Shown here one piece after another: positions 26,223-34,080 of a DNA stretch of 35,635 nt (positions are counted from its first letter, which is position 1; every line of letters starts with the position of its first letter). The DNA lies in NCBI RefSeq assembly GCF_018919395.1, contig NZ_JAHLME010000013.1, forward strand, positions 1 to 35,635, in the 5' to 3' direction. The notes under the pieces were generated by a model. It was not told the DNA's origin. It saw nothing but the letters and a program-made list of their open reading frames with translations, and did no database searches. This DNA is from Geomonas azotofigens (GTDB lineage Bacteria > Desulfobacterota > Desulfuromonadia > Geobacterales > Geobacteraceae). Position numbers and translations under genes: made by a program.

Positions 26223-27383
26223 ATGACCAAGCGCCGCTGGCTTGCCCATATCGTGTTCCGGGCCCTGGTCCACCGCCGGGGACGCACGCTGCTGCTCCTG
26301 GCGGTGCTCACCCTGGCCTCCAGCCTCGCCACCGCCCTGGGTCTCGTCTCCGTGTCGATGCGGGCGCGGGTGGCCGAGGAGACCAAGCGATACGGCGCGA
26401 ACCTGGTGATCATGCCGGAGAGCGCGCGTGTCGAGGTGGGGAGTGGGGGGCTGCGTTTCGGGGCCATCGGCGAGCCCGCCTATCTCGCCCAGGACCAGGT
26501 TCTTGCCGCCCTCGCCAGGAGCGGCGTCAAGGGAGATTACTCCTTCCATCTCAAGGGGGTGCTCACCCTAAAGGGAGTGGAGATACCCTGCGAAGGGGTG
26601 GACTTCGCCCAGGTGCGCCGGCTCTCTCCCTGGTGGCAAGTGGACGGGGACTGGCCCCGGCCGGGCGAGGTGCTGGGGGGGAGCGATCTCACTCAGCGCT
26701 ACCACGTCCATTCCGGCGACCTCTTCGACTTCACGTTCGGGAAGGAGACGGTGCGGGCGCGGGTCTCCGGCGTGGTCACCTCCGGCGGCGACGAGGATGA
26801 CAGCCTGTTCGTGAACCTGCCGGAACTCCAACAGCAGATGGGACGCCCGGGGCAGGTGAGCGAGGTGCGGCTTCTGGCCGATCCGGGCAATGGCCCCCTC
26901 AAGGAGCAGGCTGCCTGCCTGCAGCGCTTTCTTCCGGGGGCGTCCGTGAAGGAGTTGCGCCAGGTGGGACGTACCAGCGAGGAACTCCTGGGCAAGGTGC
27001 AGCTGTTGATGCTGCTGGTGACCGCTGTGGTGCTGGTCTGCGCCGGGAGCAGCGTCGCCGGGACCATGAGCACCACGGTGCTGGAGCGGAGTAAGGAAAT
27101 CGGCCTCATGAAGGCGATGGGGGGCTCGCGCTGGGACCTCTTGAAGATCTTCAGTGCCGAGGCGCTGCTGCTGGGGGTGGGCGCCGGTGTGGGGGGCTTC
27201 TTGCTGGGCGGCCTCATCGCCAAGTTCGTGGCGCGCAGCGTGTTCGCGGCCGATGCGGCGCTCCGGCCGGAGTTCTTGTCGGTGGCCGTCGGTGTGAGCC
27301 TGCTCTTGGCGCTGGCCGGGAGCGTCGGGCCGCTGTTGTCCGTGTTCCGGCTTGATCCGGTGCAAAGCTTGCGCGGCGAATAA
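26223..27383 (+). CDS. ABC transporter permease, MacB/FtsX type (second of two)
   Basis: This 386-residue protein starts at ATG 26223, one base after the preceding stop, with AAGGGGTGA as ribosome site. It has the same plan as its neighbour: an N-terminal helix (about 20-42), a periplasmic domain and three C-terminal helices, with GLMKAMGGSRWDLLKIF as the ATPase-coupling segment and DPVQSLRGE at the end. Shared features (RYGANLV versus SYGANIV, WWQVDGDWP versus WWELDGRWP) show the two permeases are paralogues that probably form a heterodimer. The ATPase gene follows after a 131-bp gap occupied by a C/G-rich repeat, an unusual break inside a transporter operon. Confidence 0.9.
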   Translation: MTKRRWLAHIVFRALVHRRGRTLLLLAVLTLASSLATALGLVSVSMRARVAEETKRYGANLVIMPESARVEVGSGGLRFGAIGEPAYLAQDQVLAALARSGVKGDYSFHLKGVLTLKGVEIPCEGVDFAQVRRLSPWWQVDGDWPRPGEVLGGSDLTQRYHVHSGDLFDFTFGKETVRARVSGVVTSGGDEDDSLFVNLPELQQQMGRPGQVSEVRLLADPGNGPLKEQAACLQRFLPGASVKELRQVGRTSEELLGKVQLLMLLVTAVVLVCAGSSVAGTMSTTVLERSKEIGLMKAMGGSRWDLLKIFSAEALLLGVGAGVGGFLLGGLIAKFVARSVFAADAALRPEFLSVAVGVSLLLALAGSVGPLLSVFRLDPVQSLRGE

Positions 27384-27404
27384 GGGGCCGACATCTGTAA
27401 CATA

Positions 27405-27491
27405 CCCTCCCCCGGAGGGGGAGGGCTAGGGAGGGGGAGGGATTGCGACGACAGCTTTCCCCCCTCCCAACCTCCCCCCTCCGGGGGGAGG
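27405..27491. repeat. C/G-rich two-hairpin intergenic element, copy B
   Basis: CCCTCCCCC (27405-27413) pairs with GGGGGAGGG (27417-27425) around GGA. CCTCCCCCC (27471-27479) pairs with GGGGGGAGG (27483-27491) around TCC. The spacer contains ACAGCTTTCCCCCCTCCC, as in copy A at 21570. It sits between the second permease and the ATPase gene, 23 nt before the ATPase start, and could influence relative expression of the two. Confidence 0.87.
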
Positions 27492-27514
27492 AGTTCACAC
27501 CAAAGGTATAGCGA

Positions 27515-28189
27515 ATGGCAGCAATCATAGAAACATCCGGCCTCACCCGAAGCTACGGCGACATCTGCGCGCTGAAGCCCCTGGACCTCTGCGTCCCGGA
27601 GGGGGAATGGCTCACGGTGATGGGACACTCCGGCTCGGGGAAGAGCACCCTGTTGAACCTCCTTGGGGGACTGGACCGCCCAAGCGGCGGCTCGATTCAC
27701 GTGCGCGGCACCGACCTCGCCACCCTCTCCGAGGACGGCCTGGCCCGCTTTCGCCGCGACTGCGTCGGCATCATCTTCCAGCAGCACCACCTGATCCCGT
27801 ACCTGACCGCGCTGGAGAACGTGATGATGTCGCAGTACTTCCACAGCGTGCCCGACGAGGCCGAGGCGCGCCACGCGCTGGAACGGGTGGGGCTCGGGCA
27901 CCGTCTCAAGAACCGCCCGGGCGAGCTCTCCGGCGGCGAGCAGCAGCGGGTCTGCATTGCGCGCGCCATCATCAACTCCCCGAGACTCCTCCTGGGCGAC
28001 GAGCCGACCGGGAACCTGGACCACAAGAGCACCACCATGGTGATGGAGCTGTTGCGCGAACTGCGCGACGAGGAGCGCTTCAGTATCGTCATGGTGACCC
28101 ACAACCAGGAAGTGGCCGCCTGGGGCGACCGCACCATCCACATGGACGACGGCTGTCTGGTGCGCGAGGAAAGGACCAAATCTTGCTGA
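27515..28189 (+). CDS. ABC transporter ATP-binding protein, MacB/LolD type
   Basis: This 224-residue ATPase starts at ATG 27515; AAAGGTATAGCGA upstream offers a modest ribosome site. Walker A is GHSGSGKST (37-45), the Q-loop lies around Q89-Q90, the signature is LSGGEQQR (138-145), Walker B is LLLGDEPT (158-165) and the switch histidine is H196. This set and the length are typical of MacB/LolD/FtsE-like ATPases that pair with FtsX-type permeases. The two permease genes immediately upstream are the obvious partners. The stop overlaps the next gene's start by 7 nt. The unpaired C-terminal KSC is not conserved in families I know. Confidence 0.94.
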   Translation: MAAIIETSGLTRSYGDICALKPLDLCVPEGEWLTVMGHSGSGKSTLLNLLGGLDRPSGGSIHVRGTDLATLSEDGLARFRRDCVGIIFQQHHLIPYLTALENVMMSQYFHSVPDEAEARHALERVGLGHRLKNRPGELSGGEQQRVCIARAIINSPRLLLGDEPTGNLDHKSTTMVMELLRELRDEERFSIVMVTHNQEVAAWGDRTIHMDDGCLVREERTKSC

Positions 28190-29517
28190 CCGCGCTCAAG
28201 GTGATACCCCAGCTCCTTTGCTGGGCGGTCCTCGTGCCGGTCATGTGCCGCAGTCTCACCGGGATGAGTACCGCCGTCGCCGCCGCGGCTGGTTTCGTCG
28301 CCGGGGTGGCCGGCGAGAACCTGCTGCTCGCCTACGTGGGCGGAGAGCTCCCGTTCCGCCCGCTACGAGGCATCTGCGGCGTCATCTTCCTGCTGCTCTG
28401 GGGAGCCTCGGTGTGGGCCCTGTACCGCAGCGGCTCCACCTCCCCGGAGAGCGGCCAGCCCACTCCGAGCCCGCTCGCGTCCGGCGCGGCGGCGCTCGGC
28501 ACCGGCGTCCTGGCTGGCGCCCTCACGCTCTGCCGCCTCGCGCCGCTGGAGGGCGGCGCGGTGCGGCTGGTCCCCTACCTCACCCTCGCTTGCGCCGGTG
28601 CAGCCGTGGCCCTTGGCGCCGCCTACGCCGCGAGGTTCCTGCCGCAGCGGCTGGTTCCGCGCGGGATCCCGCTCGTGGCCCTGGTGGTGTCGGCGCTGAT
28701 GCTCATGGCCTGCTCGGTGCAGCGGCTCGACCTCTTCTCCCCGCTCTCCATGGAGGTGATGAAGTTCGTGCACGACTTCGTGCACCAGTTCTTCGAGTCG
28801 ATGCTGATCCCGGACCACCCCTTCTTCCGCGCTGACGTATGGGGCTATATCGGTCTCCTTTTCGGCGACAAGGTCGGCCTTTGGGGCGGGCTCGCGCTCT
28901 GGTACCTCCCGGTGCTCCTCATCGCGCTGTCGCTCAGGCTGGAGCGGCTCCCCTCGGTTGCCCACATCCGGCAGGGGGCGGCGCGCCGCAAGCTCCTGGC
29001 CTCATTCATCCACGAACGCCGTCTGCGCCTGGCGGCGCCGCTGCTCGCGCTGGTGTTTCTGACCGGCGCCGCCTACCAGAGCCGCTTCCCCGCCACCGAG
29101 TACTGGGATCCGAAGCCGGTCGAGGTCTCGGCGAACCCGGCGGGGCAGATCGCCATCCCGAAGAAGGGCGAGATCGACCTCGAAGACGGCAAGCTGCACA
29201 AGTTCAGCTACCGCCAGGGGAGCCGCGAGGCGCGCTTCTTCGTCATGCTCACCCCGGCGGGGCAGTTGGTCACTACCCTGGACGCCTGCGCCATCTGCCA
29301 GCCGGAAGGGTACGGCCAGGCCGGCAACGCCGTGATCTGCTACTACTGCAGGACGCTCATCCCGCTGGAGACGGTGGGCAAGCCGGGCGGCTGCAACCCG
29401 GTCCCGGTGCCCTGCTCGGTCAAGGGGGACGCGGTGGTCATCGACGGGATGACCCTCGTGAACACCTGGGAGAGCACCGTGCAGGTCACCGCGCACGGCA
29501 AGGGGATGGGGAAATGA
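28183..29517 (+). CDS. FtrD-like Fe-S membrane protein (DUF2318)
   Basis: I chose TTG 28183, giving 444 residues: AAGGA (28171-28175) lies 7 nt upstream, and the start overlaps the ATPase stop as at the other junctions of this cassette. About seven hydrophobic helices occupy residues 1-300, with a histidine cluster H197, H201 and H212 in one loop. The C-terminal 150 residues are the DUF2318 domain: CAIC (C369, C372), CYYC (C386, C389) and GGCNPVPV (C404), with C411. These cysteines are the expected iron-sulfur ligands. Homologues occur in P19-type iron uptake loci beside two FtsX-like permeases and an ATPase, as here. An iron or haem redox function at the membrane is inferred. Confidence 0.9.
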   Translation: MLTALKVIPQLLCWAVLVPVMCRSLTGMSTAVAAAAGFVAGVAGENLLLAYVGGELPFRPLRGICGVIFLLLWGASVWALYRSGSTSPESGQPTPSPLASGAAALGTGVLAGALTLCRLAPLEGGAVRLVPYLTLACAGAAVALGAAYAARFLPQRLVPRGIPLVALVVSALMLMACSVQRLDLFSPLSMEVMKFVHDFVHQFFESMLIPDHPFFRADVWGYIGLLFGDKVGLWGGLALWYLPVLLIALSLRLERLPSVAHIRQGAARRKLLASFIHERRLRLAAPLLALVFLTGAAYQSRFPATEYWDPKPVEVSANPAGQIAIPKKGEIDLEDGKLHKFSYRQGSREARFFVMLTPAGQLVTTLDACAICQPEGYGQAGNAVICYYCRTLIPLETVGKPGGCNPVPVPCSVKGDAVVIDGMTLVNTWESTVQVTAHGKGMGK

Positions 29518-30746
29518 GCCGCGTCACCGCTACAGCCGCCAGGGTCGCGACCTCGCCCGCCGTTACCCCCAGCGTGCTCGCCTTCTTCCTGCTCCTCTAC
29601 GTGGGGATCGCCTTCGGGAGCAACGAGCCGCTCACCGCGCTCATGGCCATCACCCGCGGCAACCCGGCGCTGATCGCCCTCCTGGCGCTGATCCCCCTAA
29701 GCGGCGCCGCCCGCCTGGTCGCCGAGACCCGGGACTTTTTGAGGCGCCGTCGGGCCCTCTCCGGCGCGGCCGGGATCGATGCCGGCGGGCTCTTCGACGA
29801 CGAGGTCGCGCTGCCGGAAGAGAGCGCCTTCGAGGAGGAGGGGAAACGCCTTGAAGAGCAGGGGTACGCGGTCCGCGCCGGTTCCGGCTCGCTGGCCGCC
29901 CGGCGTGGCCTGAGCCTCTTCCCCGCCCGGGTTCTCTACCTCTCGGGGATGGTGCTCCTCTTCTGCGGCATCCTTTTGAGCCTCACCGGGCGGGCCACGC
30001 ACCGGCAGGTGGTGCTGGAAGGGGAAGCGCTGCCGGTCAGCCGCGACCTCGTGCGCGGCATCGTGCTCAAGGAGGAGCCCGGCCTCATCCTGCAACGTAC
30101 CCTGGACATCGCGGTAGCCGGCGAGGGGGGAGGGGAGCGGCACTTTGGCCTCTACCCGCCGGGGACGCACCGCGGCCACTACCTGTATCCCCGCTACCTG
30201 GGCGTCGCGCCGCTTTTGCGCTTTTCCGCCCCCGAGCTTCCCGGCGGTTTCGAGCAATTCGCCGTGCTGAGCATCTACCCTCCCGGAAAGGAGGACAGCT
30301 TCCAGGTGCCGGGCTCCCCGTACCGCTTCATCTTCCAGATGGCTCCCGGGGACGGTCCCGATCCCTACGCCAGCGGCAAGATCACGCTGCAGTTCCGGCT
30401 CCTCAAGGGGGAAACGCAGGTCTGGGCCGGTAGCGCCAACGTGGGAGGCGAGACAAGCGGCGACGGCTACCGCCTCGCTCTGCCCGAGTTCCGCCGGGCG
30501 GTGGTCACCGATTTTGTGCGGGACGCCGGGGTGCCCCTGATCTGGAGCGCCAGCGCCTTGTTGCTCTTGTCGTTGTGCTGGTTCGTGCCGATCCGGCTGC
30601 TGTGGCCGCGCCAGGAGATCCTCGTCGTGCGCCATGCCGGCGCCGTCGTCGCCCGCTCGCGCGCCGAGGGGGGGCGCCGCGCCCATGCCGGTCGGTTTCA
30701 TGAACTTTTGGACCAGGTGCATCCGCGAGAGGGGGGGACGCCATGA
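29514..30746 (+). CDS. ResB-like membrane protein without a CcsA partner nearby
   Basis: I chose ATG 29514, giving 410 residues, because it overlaps the upstream stop as ATGA and follows AAGGGGATGGGG. Helices lie at about 20-38, 50-68, 138-160 and 343-364, with a periplasmic domain between the last two. That order of three helices, a large domain and one helix is the ResB/Ccs1 plan, and the third helix (RVLYLSGMVLLFCGILLSL) resembles the ResB helix before its soluble domain. An acidic segment (about 93-115) lies in the cytoplasmic loop. It overlaps the next gene by 4 nt. It may handle haem or apoprotein thiols for this cassette, though homology to ResB is only moderate by eye. Confidence 0.75.
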   Translation: MSRVTATAARVATSPAVTPSVLAFFLLLYVGIAFGSNEPLTALMAITRGNPALIALLALIPLSGAARLVAETRDFLRRRRALSGAAGIDAGGLFDDEVALPEESAFEEEGKRLEEQGYAVRAGSGSLAARRGLSLFPARVLYLSGMVLLFCGILLSLTGRATHRQVVLEGEALPVSRDLVRGIVLKEEPGLILQRTLDIAVAGEGGGERHFGLYPPGTHRGHYLYPRYLGVAPLLRFSAPELPGGFEQFAVLSIYPPGKEDSFQVPGSPYRFIFQMAPGDGPDPYASGKITLQFRLLKGETQVWAGSANVGGETSGDGYRLALPEFRRAVVTDFVRDAGVPLIWSASALLLLSLCWFVPIRLLWPRQEILVVRHAGAVVARSRAEGGRRAHAGRFHELLDQVHPREGGTP

Positions 30747-31147
30747 CGCCGACCGCCCACGGGCCGATGCTGGCCGTCGCCATCTTCTGGATGACGCTGG
30801 CCCTCATCTTCTACACCTGGGCTGTTTTCAGCGGCCGCCGCCAGGGGCTGCGCGCCAAGCACCTGGCCATCTTCGGGGTCGGGCTTTTCTGCGACTGGCT
30901 TGGCACCCACCAGATGAACCTCTACGCGCAGGCCTTTGGCAAGGCGCCGGAGCTGCACAACCTGACCGGGCTCGCCTCGCTTTCCGGGATGGCCTTCCAT
31001 TTCCTGCTGGCCCTGGCGGCCACCCTGGCCGGGCGCGCCGACGCGGTGAACCGCGTGTTCCACCGGGTGAGCCTGACCATCTACAGCTGCTGGCTGGTCG
31101 CCTTCTTCAGCGGCGCCTTTTCCGGGATGATGAGGCTTAACCGTTAA
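30743..31147 (+). CDS. Small membrane protein, HsmA/TIGR03987-like
   Basis: This 134-residue protein starts at ATG 30743, overlapping the previous stop (ATGA) with a G-rich ribosome site upstream. Four hydrophobic helices carry or flank H40, H56, H72, H86 and H107. The order of features (an N-terminal helix with LALIFYTWAV, then CDWLGTH, then HNLTGLASL, then FHRVSL, then a final helix with WLVAFFSG) matches what I recall of the HsmA/TIGR03987 family of unknown function. The conserved helix histidines suggest a haem-binding membrane protein, but that is inference. Its TAA stop shares one base with the ATG of the next gene. Confidence 0.8.
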   Translation: MTPTAHGPMLAVAIFWMTLALIFYTWAVFSGRRQGLRAKHLAIFGVGLFCDWLGTHQMNLYAQAFGKAPELHNLTGLASLSGMAFHFLLALAATLAGRADAVNRVFHRVSLTIYSCWLVAFFSGAFSGMMRLNR

Positions 31148-32568
31148 TGAGCGCCGCAAAGAACAAGATCCTCCTGGTTACGCCGCCCTATCACAGCGGC
31201 ATCCCCGAGATCTCCGGGCGCTGGCTGCCGCTGGGGCTGGTCTACCTGGCCGGGGCGGCGCGCGAGGCCGGGGTCGAGGCCGAGATCTACGACGCCATGG
31301 CGACCGGCGACGGCTACCCCGAGATCGAGCGGCGCATGGGACAGACGGCGCCGCGCTACGTCGCCACCGGCGCCATGACCGCGACGGTGGGCGACGCTCT
31401 CAAGGTGCTCGCCGCCGCGAAAGCGCTCGACCCGACCACGGTCACCATCCTGGGCGGGGTGCATCCCAGTTTCATGTACCGGGAGATCCTGGAAAGCCCC
31501 GCCGCCGTGGATTACGTCGTCATCGGCGAAGGGGAGCAGAAGCTCACCCGCCTGCTGCGGACGCTGGAGCAGGGGGGCGACCCGGCCGGGGTTCCCGGGC
31601 TCGCCTACCGGGAGGGGGGGGAGGTCAAGGTAACGCCGGCCGCGCCGCTCATCGAGGACCTGGACGCGCTGGCTCCGGCCTGGGACCTGGTGGATTGGCC
31701 GCTGTACAGCTACTTCGTCATCCCGGATTCCCGCTTCGCCGCCATCGGCACCTCGCGCGGCTGCAGCCACGACTGCGCCTTCTGCTCGCAGCAACGGTTC
31801 TGGGGCAAGGCCTGGCGCGCGCGCGACCCGCTCAAGGTGGCTGCGGAGGTGGCGGAACTGCACCGACGCTACGGCGTCAACGTCTTCCTGGTCACCGACG
31901 AGCACCCGACCCGGGACGCCGACCGCTGGGAACGTTTCCTGGATGCCCTCATCGAACTGGCGCTGCCGACCCACCTGATCCTGGAGACCCGCGCCGAGGA
32001 CGTTGTGCGCGACCGCGACATCTTCTGGAAGTACGCCAAGGCCGGCGTGGTGCACATCTCGCTGGGGATCGAGTCGGCGGACCGGCAGGTCCTGGAACGG
32101 CTGGGAAAGGGGATGGAGCCGGACGCGGCCCCGGAGGCGCTCTCCATAATCCACGCCCACGGCGTCGTCAGCGAGGCCTCCTTCATCGTCGGTTTCCCCG
32201 ACGAGACGCCGGAGAGCGTGCGGGCGACACTTAAGACGGCGCAGCGCTACAATCCGGACAACGCCAACTTCTTCGCGTTGACCCCCTGGCCATATGGTGG
32301 AATGCCGGAACTCAAGCCGCTAATCCGCGAATTCGATTACAGCCGCTACAACTTCATCGATCCGGTGCTGGAACCGGAGTCCATGAGCCTTAAGGAGTTG
32401 CAGGGGGCGATCAACGATTGCTACCGCAGGTTCTACATGGGCAAAATGCTGGAGGTTATGACCATGAAGGACACCTTCCGACGCGGCTACCTGGTGCGGG
32501 CCACCAAGCTGATCATGAGCAGTTCCTTCGTGATCGGGAAGCTGAACCCATGGGGGGGAGGCAGATAG
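31147..32568 (+). CDS. BchE-like B12/radical SAM protein (third of four)
   Basis: This 473-residue protein starts at ATG 31147 within TAATG. The N-terminal cobalamin-binding-type domain includes LGGVHPSFM (102-110) and VVIGEGEQ. The radical SAM core has C206, C210 and C213 (CSHDCAFC), followed by SQQRFWGKAWRARDP. That segment, FLVTDEHPT, and the C-terminal block FDYSRYNFIDPVLEP with CYRRFYMGKM are features I associate with BchE, the anaerobic Mg-protoporphyrin monomethyl ester cyclase. No chlorophyll-synthesis genes are in this window, so the substrate is likely different, perhaps another tetrapyrrole or a lipid. It is clearly paralogous to the next gene. Confidence 0.87.
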   Translation: MSAAKNKILLVTPPYHSGIPEISGRWLPLGLVYLAGAAREAGVEAEIYDAMATGDGYPEIERRMGQTAPRYVATGAMTATVGDALKVLAAAKALDPTTVTILGGVHPSFMYREILESPAAVDYVVIGEGEQKLTRLLRTLEQGGDPAGVPGLAYREGGEVKVTPAAPLIEDLDALAPAWDLVDWPLYSYFVIPDSRFAAIGTSRGCSHDCAFCSQQRFWGKAWRARDPLKVAAEVAELHRRYGVNVFLVTDEHPTRDADRWERFLDALIELALPTHLILETRAEDVVRDRDIFWKYAKAGVVHISLGIESADRQVLERLGKGMEPDAAPEALSIIHAHGVVSEASFIVGFPDETPESVRATLKTAQRYNPDNANFFALTPWPYGGMPELKPLIREFDYSRYNFIDPVLEPESMSLKELQGAINDCYRRFYMGKMLEVMTMKDTFRRGYLVRATKLIMSSSFVIGKLNPWGGGR

Positions 32569-32613
32569 CACCATTCTTGCAGTAAGACGCTTTCGTACAG
32601 AAATTGGAGAAAT

Positions 32614-34080
32614 ATGAGCAAGGTCCTCTTCATAACCGCACCTTACCACTGCTGGGGCGTTCAGGTCGTCGGCACCTGGCCCCCCCTGCACCTGGCCTAC
32701 CTCGCCGGCGCCGCCTGCGACACCGGTCACGAGGCGCGCATCTTCGATGCCATGAACAAGCGCCTTTCCTTCGACGACATCAGGCGCGAGATCGAGGAGT
32801 ACCGCCCCGATGTGGTCATGACCCTGGACTACCTTCCGGTCACCGGCGCCATCAGCACCGCCACCGTTCCCTACGCCTTGCGCATCATTAATATCGCTAA
32901 AGATGTTTGTGGCCAAATCGTAACGCTATTAGGCGGACCCCACCCGACCTTCATGTACGAGGAGATCCTCGAGGACCGGGACAACCGCGTCGACTACATC
33001 GTCACCGGCGAGCCTGAGCAGACCCTGAAGAAGCTCCTGGCGGCCCTTGGCGGCGCCGGCGACCCCAAGGCGGTCAAGGGGGTGGCCTACCGGGAGGGTG
33101 AGCGCATCCTCTACACCGGCAGGCAGCCGCATATCGAGGACCTGGACACGCTGCGCCCCGCCTGGCACCTCCTGGACTGGGAGGACTACAACTACCTGGT
33201 GGCCCCCTACGGCCGCATGGCCTCCATCCTCACCTCGCGCGGCTGCGACATGGAGTGCGCCTTCTGCAGCCAGCGCATGTTCTGGCGCGAGGATTGGCGC
33301 TGCCGGAAACCGGAGCAGGTGGTCGAGGAGATGGAGCACCTGATCGGCAGCTACGGCGTCAGCTTCTTCACCCTGATCGACGCCTACCCGACCAAGCACC
33401 GCGAGCGCTGGGAGCTGTTTCTGGACCTGGTCATCGAGAGAAAGCTCGGCGTGCACCTGCTCATCGAGACCCGAGTCGAGGACATCATCCGCGACGCCGA
33501 CATACTGCACAAGTACCGCGAGGCCGGGATCATCCACGTCTACCTGGGCGCCGAAAGCGCCGACAAGGACGTCCTGGGGAGCCTGAACAAGGGGACCAGC
33601 TTCGAGCAGAACAAGCGCGCCCTGGACCTGTTGCGGGAGGCGCAGATCATCACCGAGGCGTCCTTCATGATCGGCTTCCCCAGCGAGACCTGGGATTCCA
33701 TCGACAATACCATCGCCTCCGCCATCTACCTGAACCCCGACATCGCCGTGTTCCCGGTGGTGACCCCGATGCCGTTCACCCCGATCCACGCCCAGATGAA
33801 GGACCGCATCCGGGTCTTCGACTACTCCAAGTACAACCTGGTCTGCCCCATCATCGAACCGTACCAGATGACCATGGCGGAGATCACCCAGGCCCTGGGC
33901 AAGTGCTACATGTCCTTCTACGGCAACAAGATGCAGGAGATCGTCGAGATGGAGGACGGCTTCAAGCGGAAGTACCTGCTGAGCGCCTTCATGCTGATGA
34001 TGAAGGACCACGGCGAGAACTTCGATTTCGAGGGCGCCGACATGGAGCGCATGAAGGAACACATGAAGAAGGTCGCCTAG
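32614..34080 (+). CDS. BchE-like B12/radical SAM protein (fourth of four)
   Basis: This 488-residue protein starts at ATG 32614, 4 nt after TTGGAGA-type ribosome site bases, 45 bp after the previous gene. The N-terminal cobalamin-binding-type domain has LLGGPHPTFMYEE (105-117). The radical SAM ligands are C211, C215 and C218 (CDMECAFC), followed by SQRMFWREDWRCRKP. The C-terminal FDYSKYNLVCPIIEP and CYMSFYGNKM blocks parallel the upstream paralogue and BchE. A run of AT-ending codons (32884-32935) differs sharply from the GC-ending codons around it. It is the last gene of the cassette; a GC hairpin follows the TAG stop. Confidence 0.87.
   Translation: MSKVLFITAPYHCWGVQVVGTWPPLHLAYLAGAACDTGHEARIFDAMNKRLSFDDIRREIEEYRPDVVMTLDYLPVTGAISTATVPYALRIINIAKDVCGQIVTLLGGPHPTFMYEEILEDRDNRVDYIVTGEPEQTLKKLLAALGGAGDPKAVKGVAYREGERILYTGRQPHIEDLDTLRPAWHLLDWEDYNYLVAPYGRMASILTSRGCDMECAFCSQRMFWREDWRCRKPEQVVEEMEHLIGSYGVSFFTLIDAYPTKHRERWELFLDLVIERKLGVHLLIETRVEDIIRDADILHKYREAGIIHVYLGAESADKDVLGSLNKGTSFEQNKRALDLLREAQIITEASFMIGFPSETWDSIDNTIASAIYLNPDIAVFPVVTPMPFTPIHAQMKDRIRVFDYSKYNLVCPIIEPYQMTMAEITQALGKCYMSFYGNKMQEIVEMEDGFKRKYLLSAFMLMMKDHGENFDFEGADMERMKEHMKKVA

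Noticed and set aside
24995..29517. Complete P19/FTR1 iron uptake system
   Set aside because: Only the permease-permease-ATPase-DUF2318 part is present. No FTR1-type permease with REXXE motifs and no P19-type periplasmic protein is encoded in the window.
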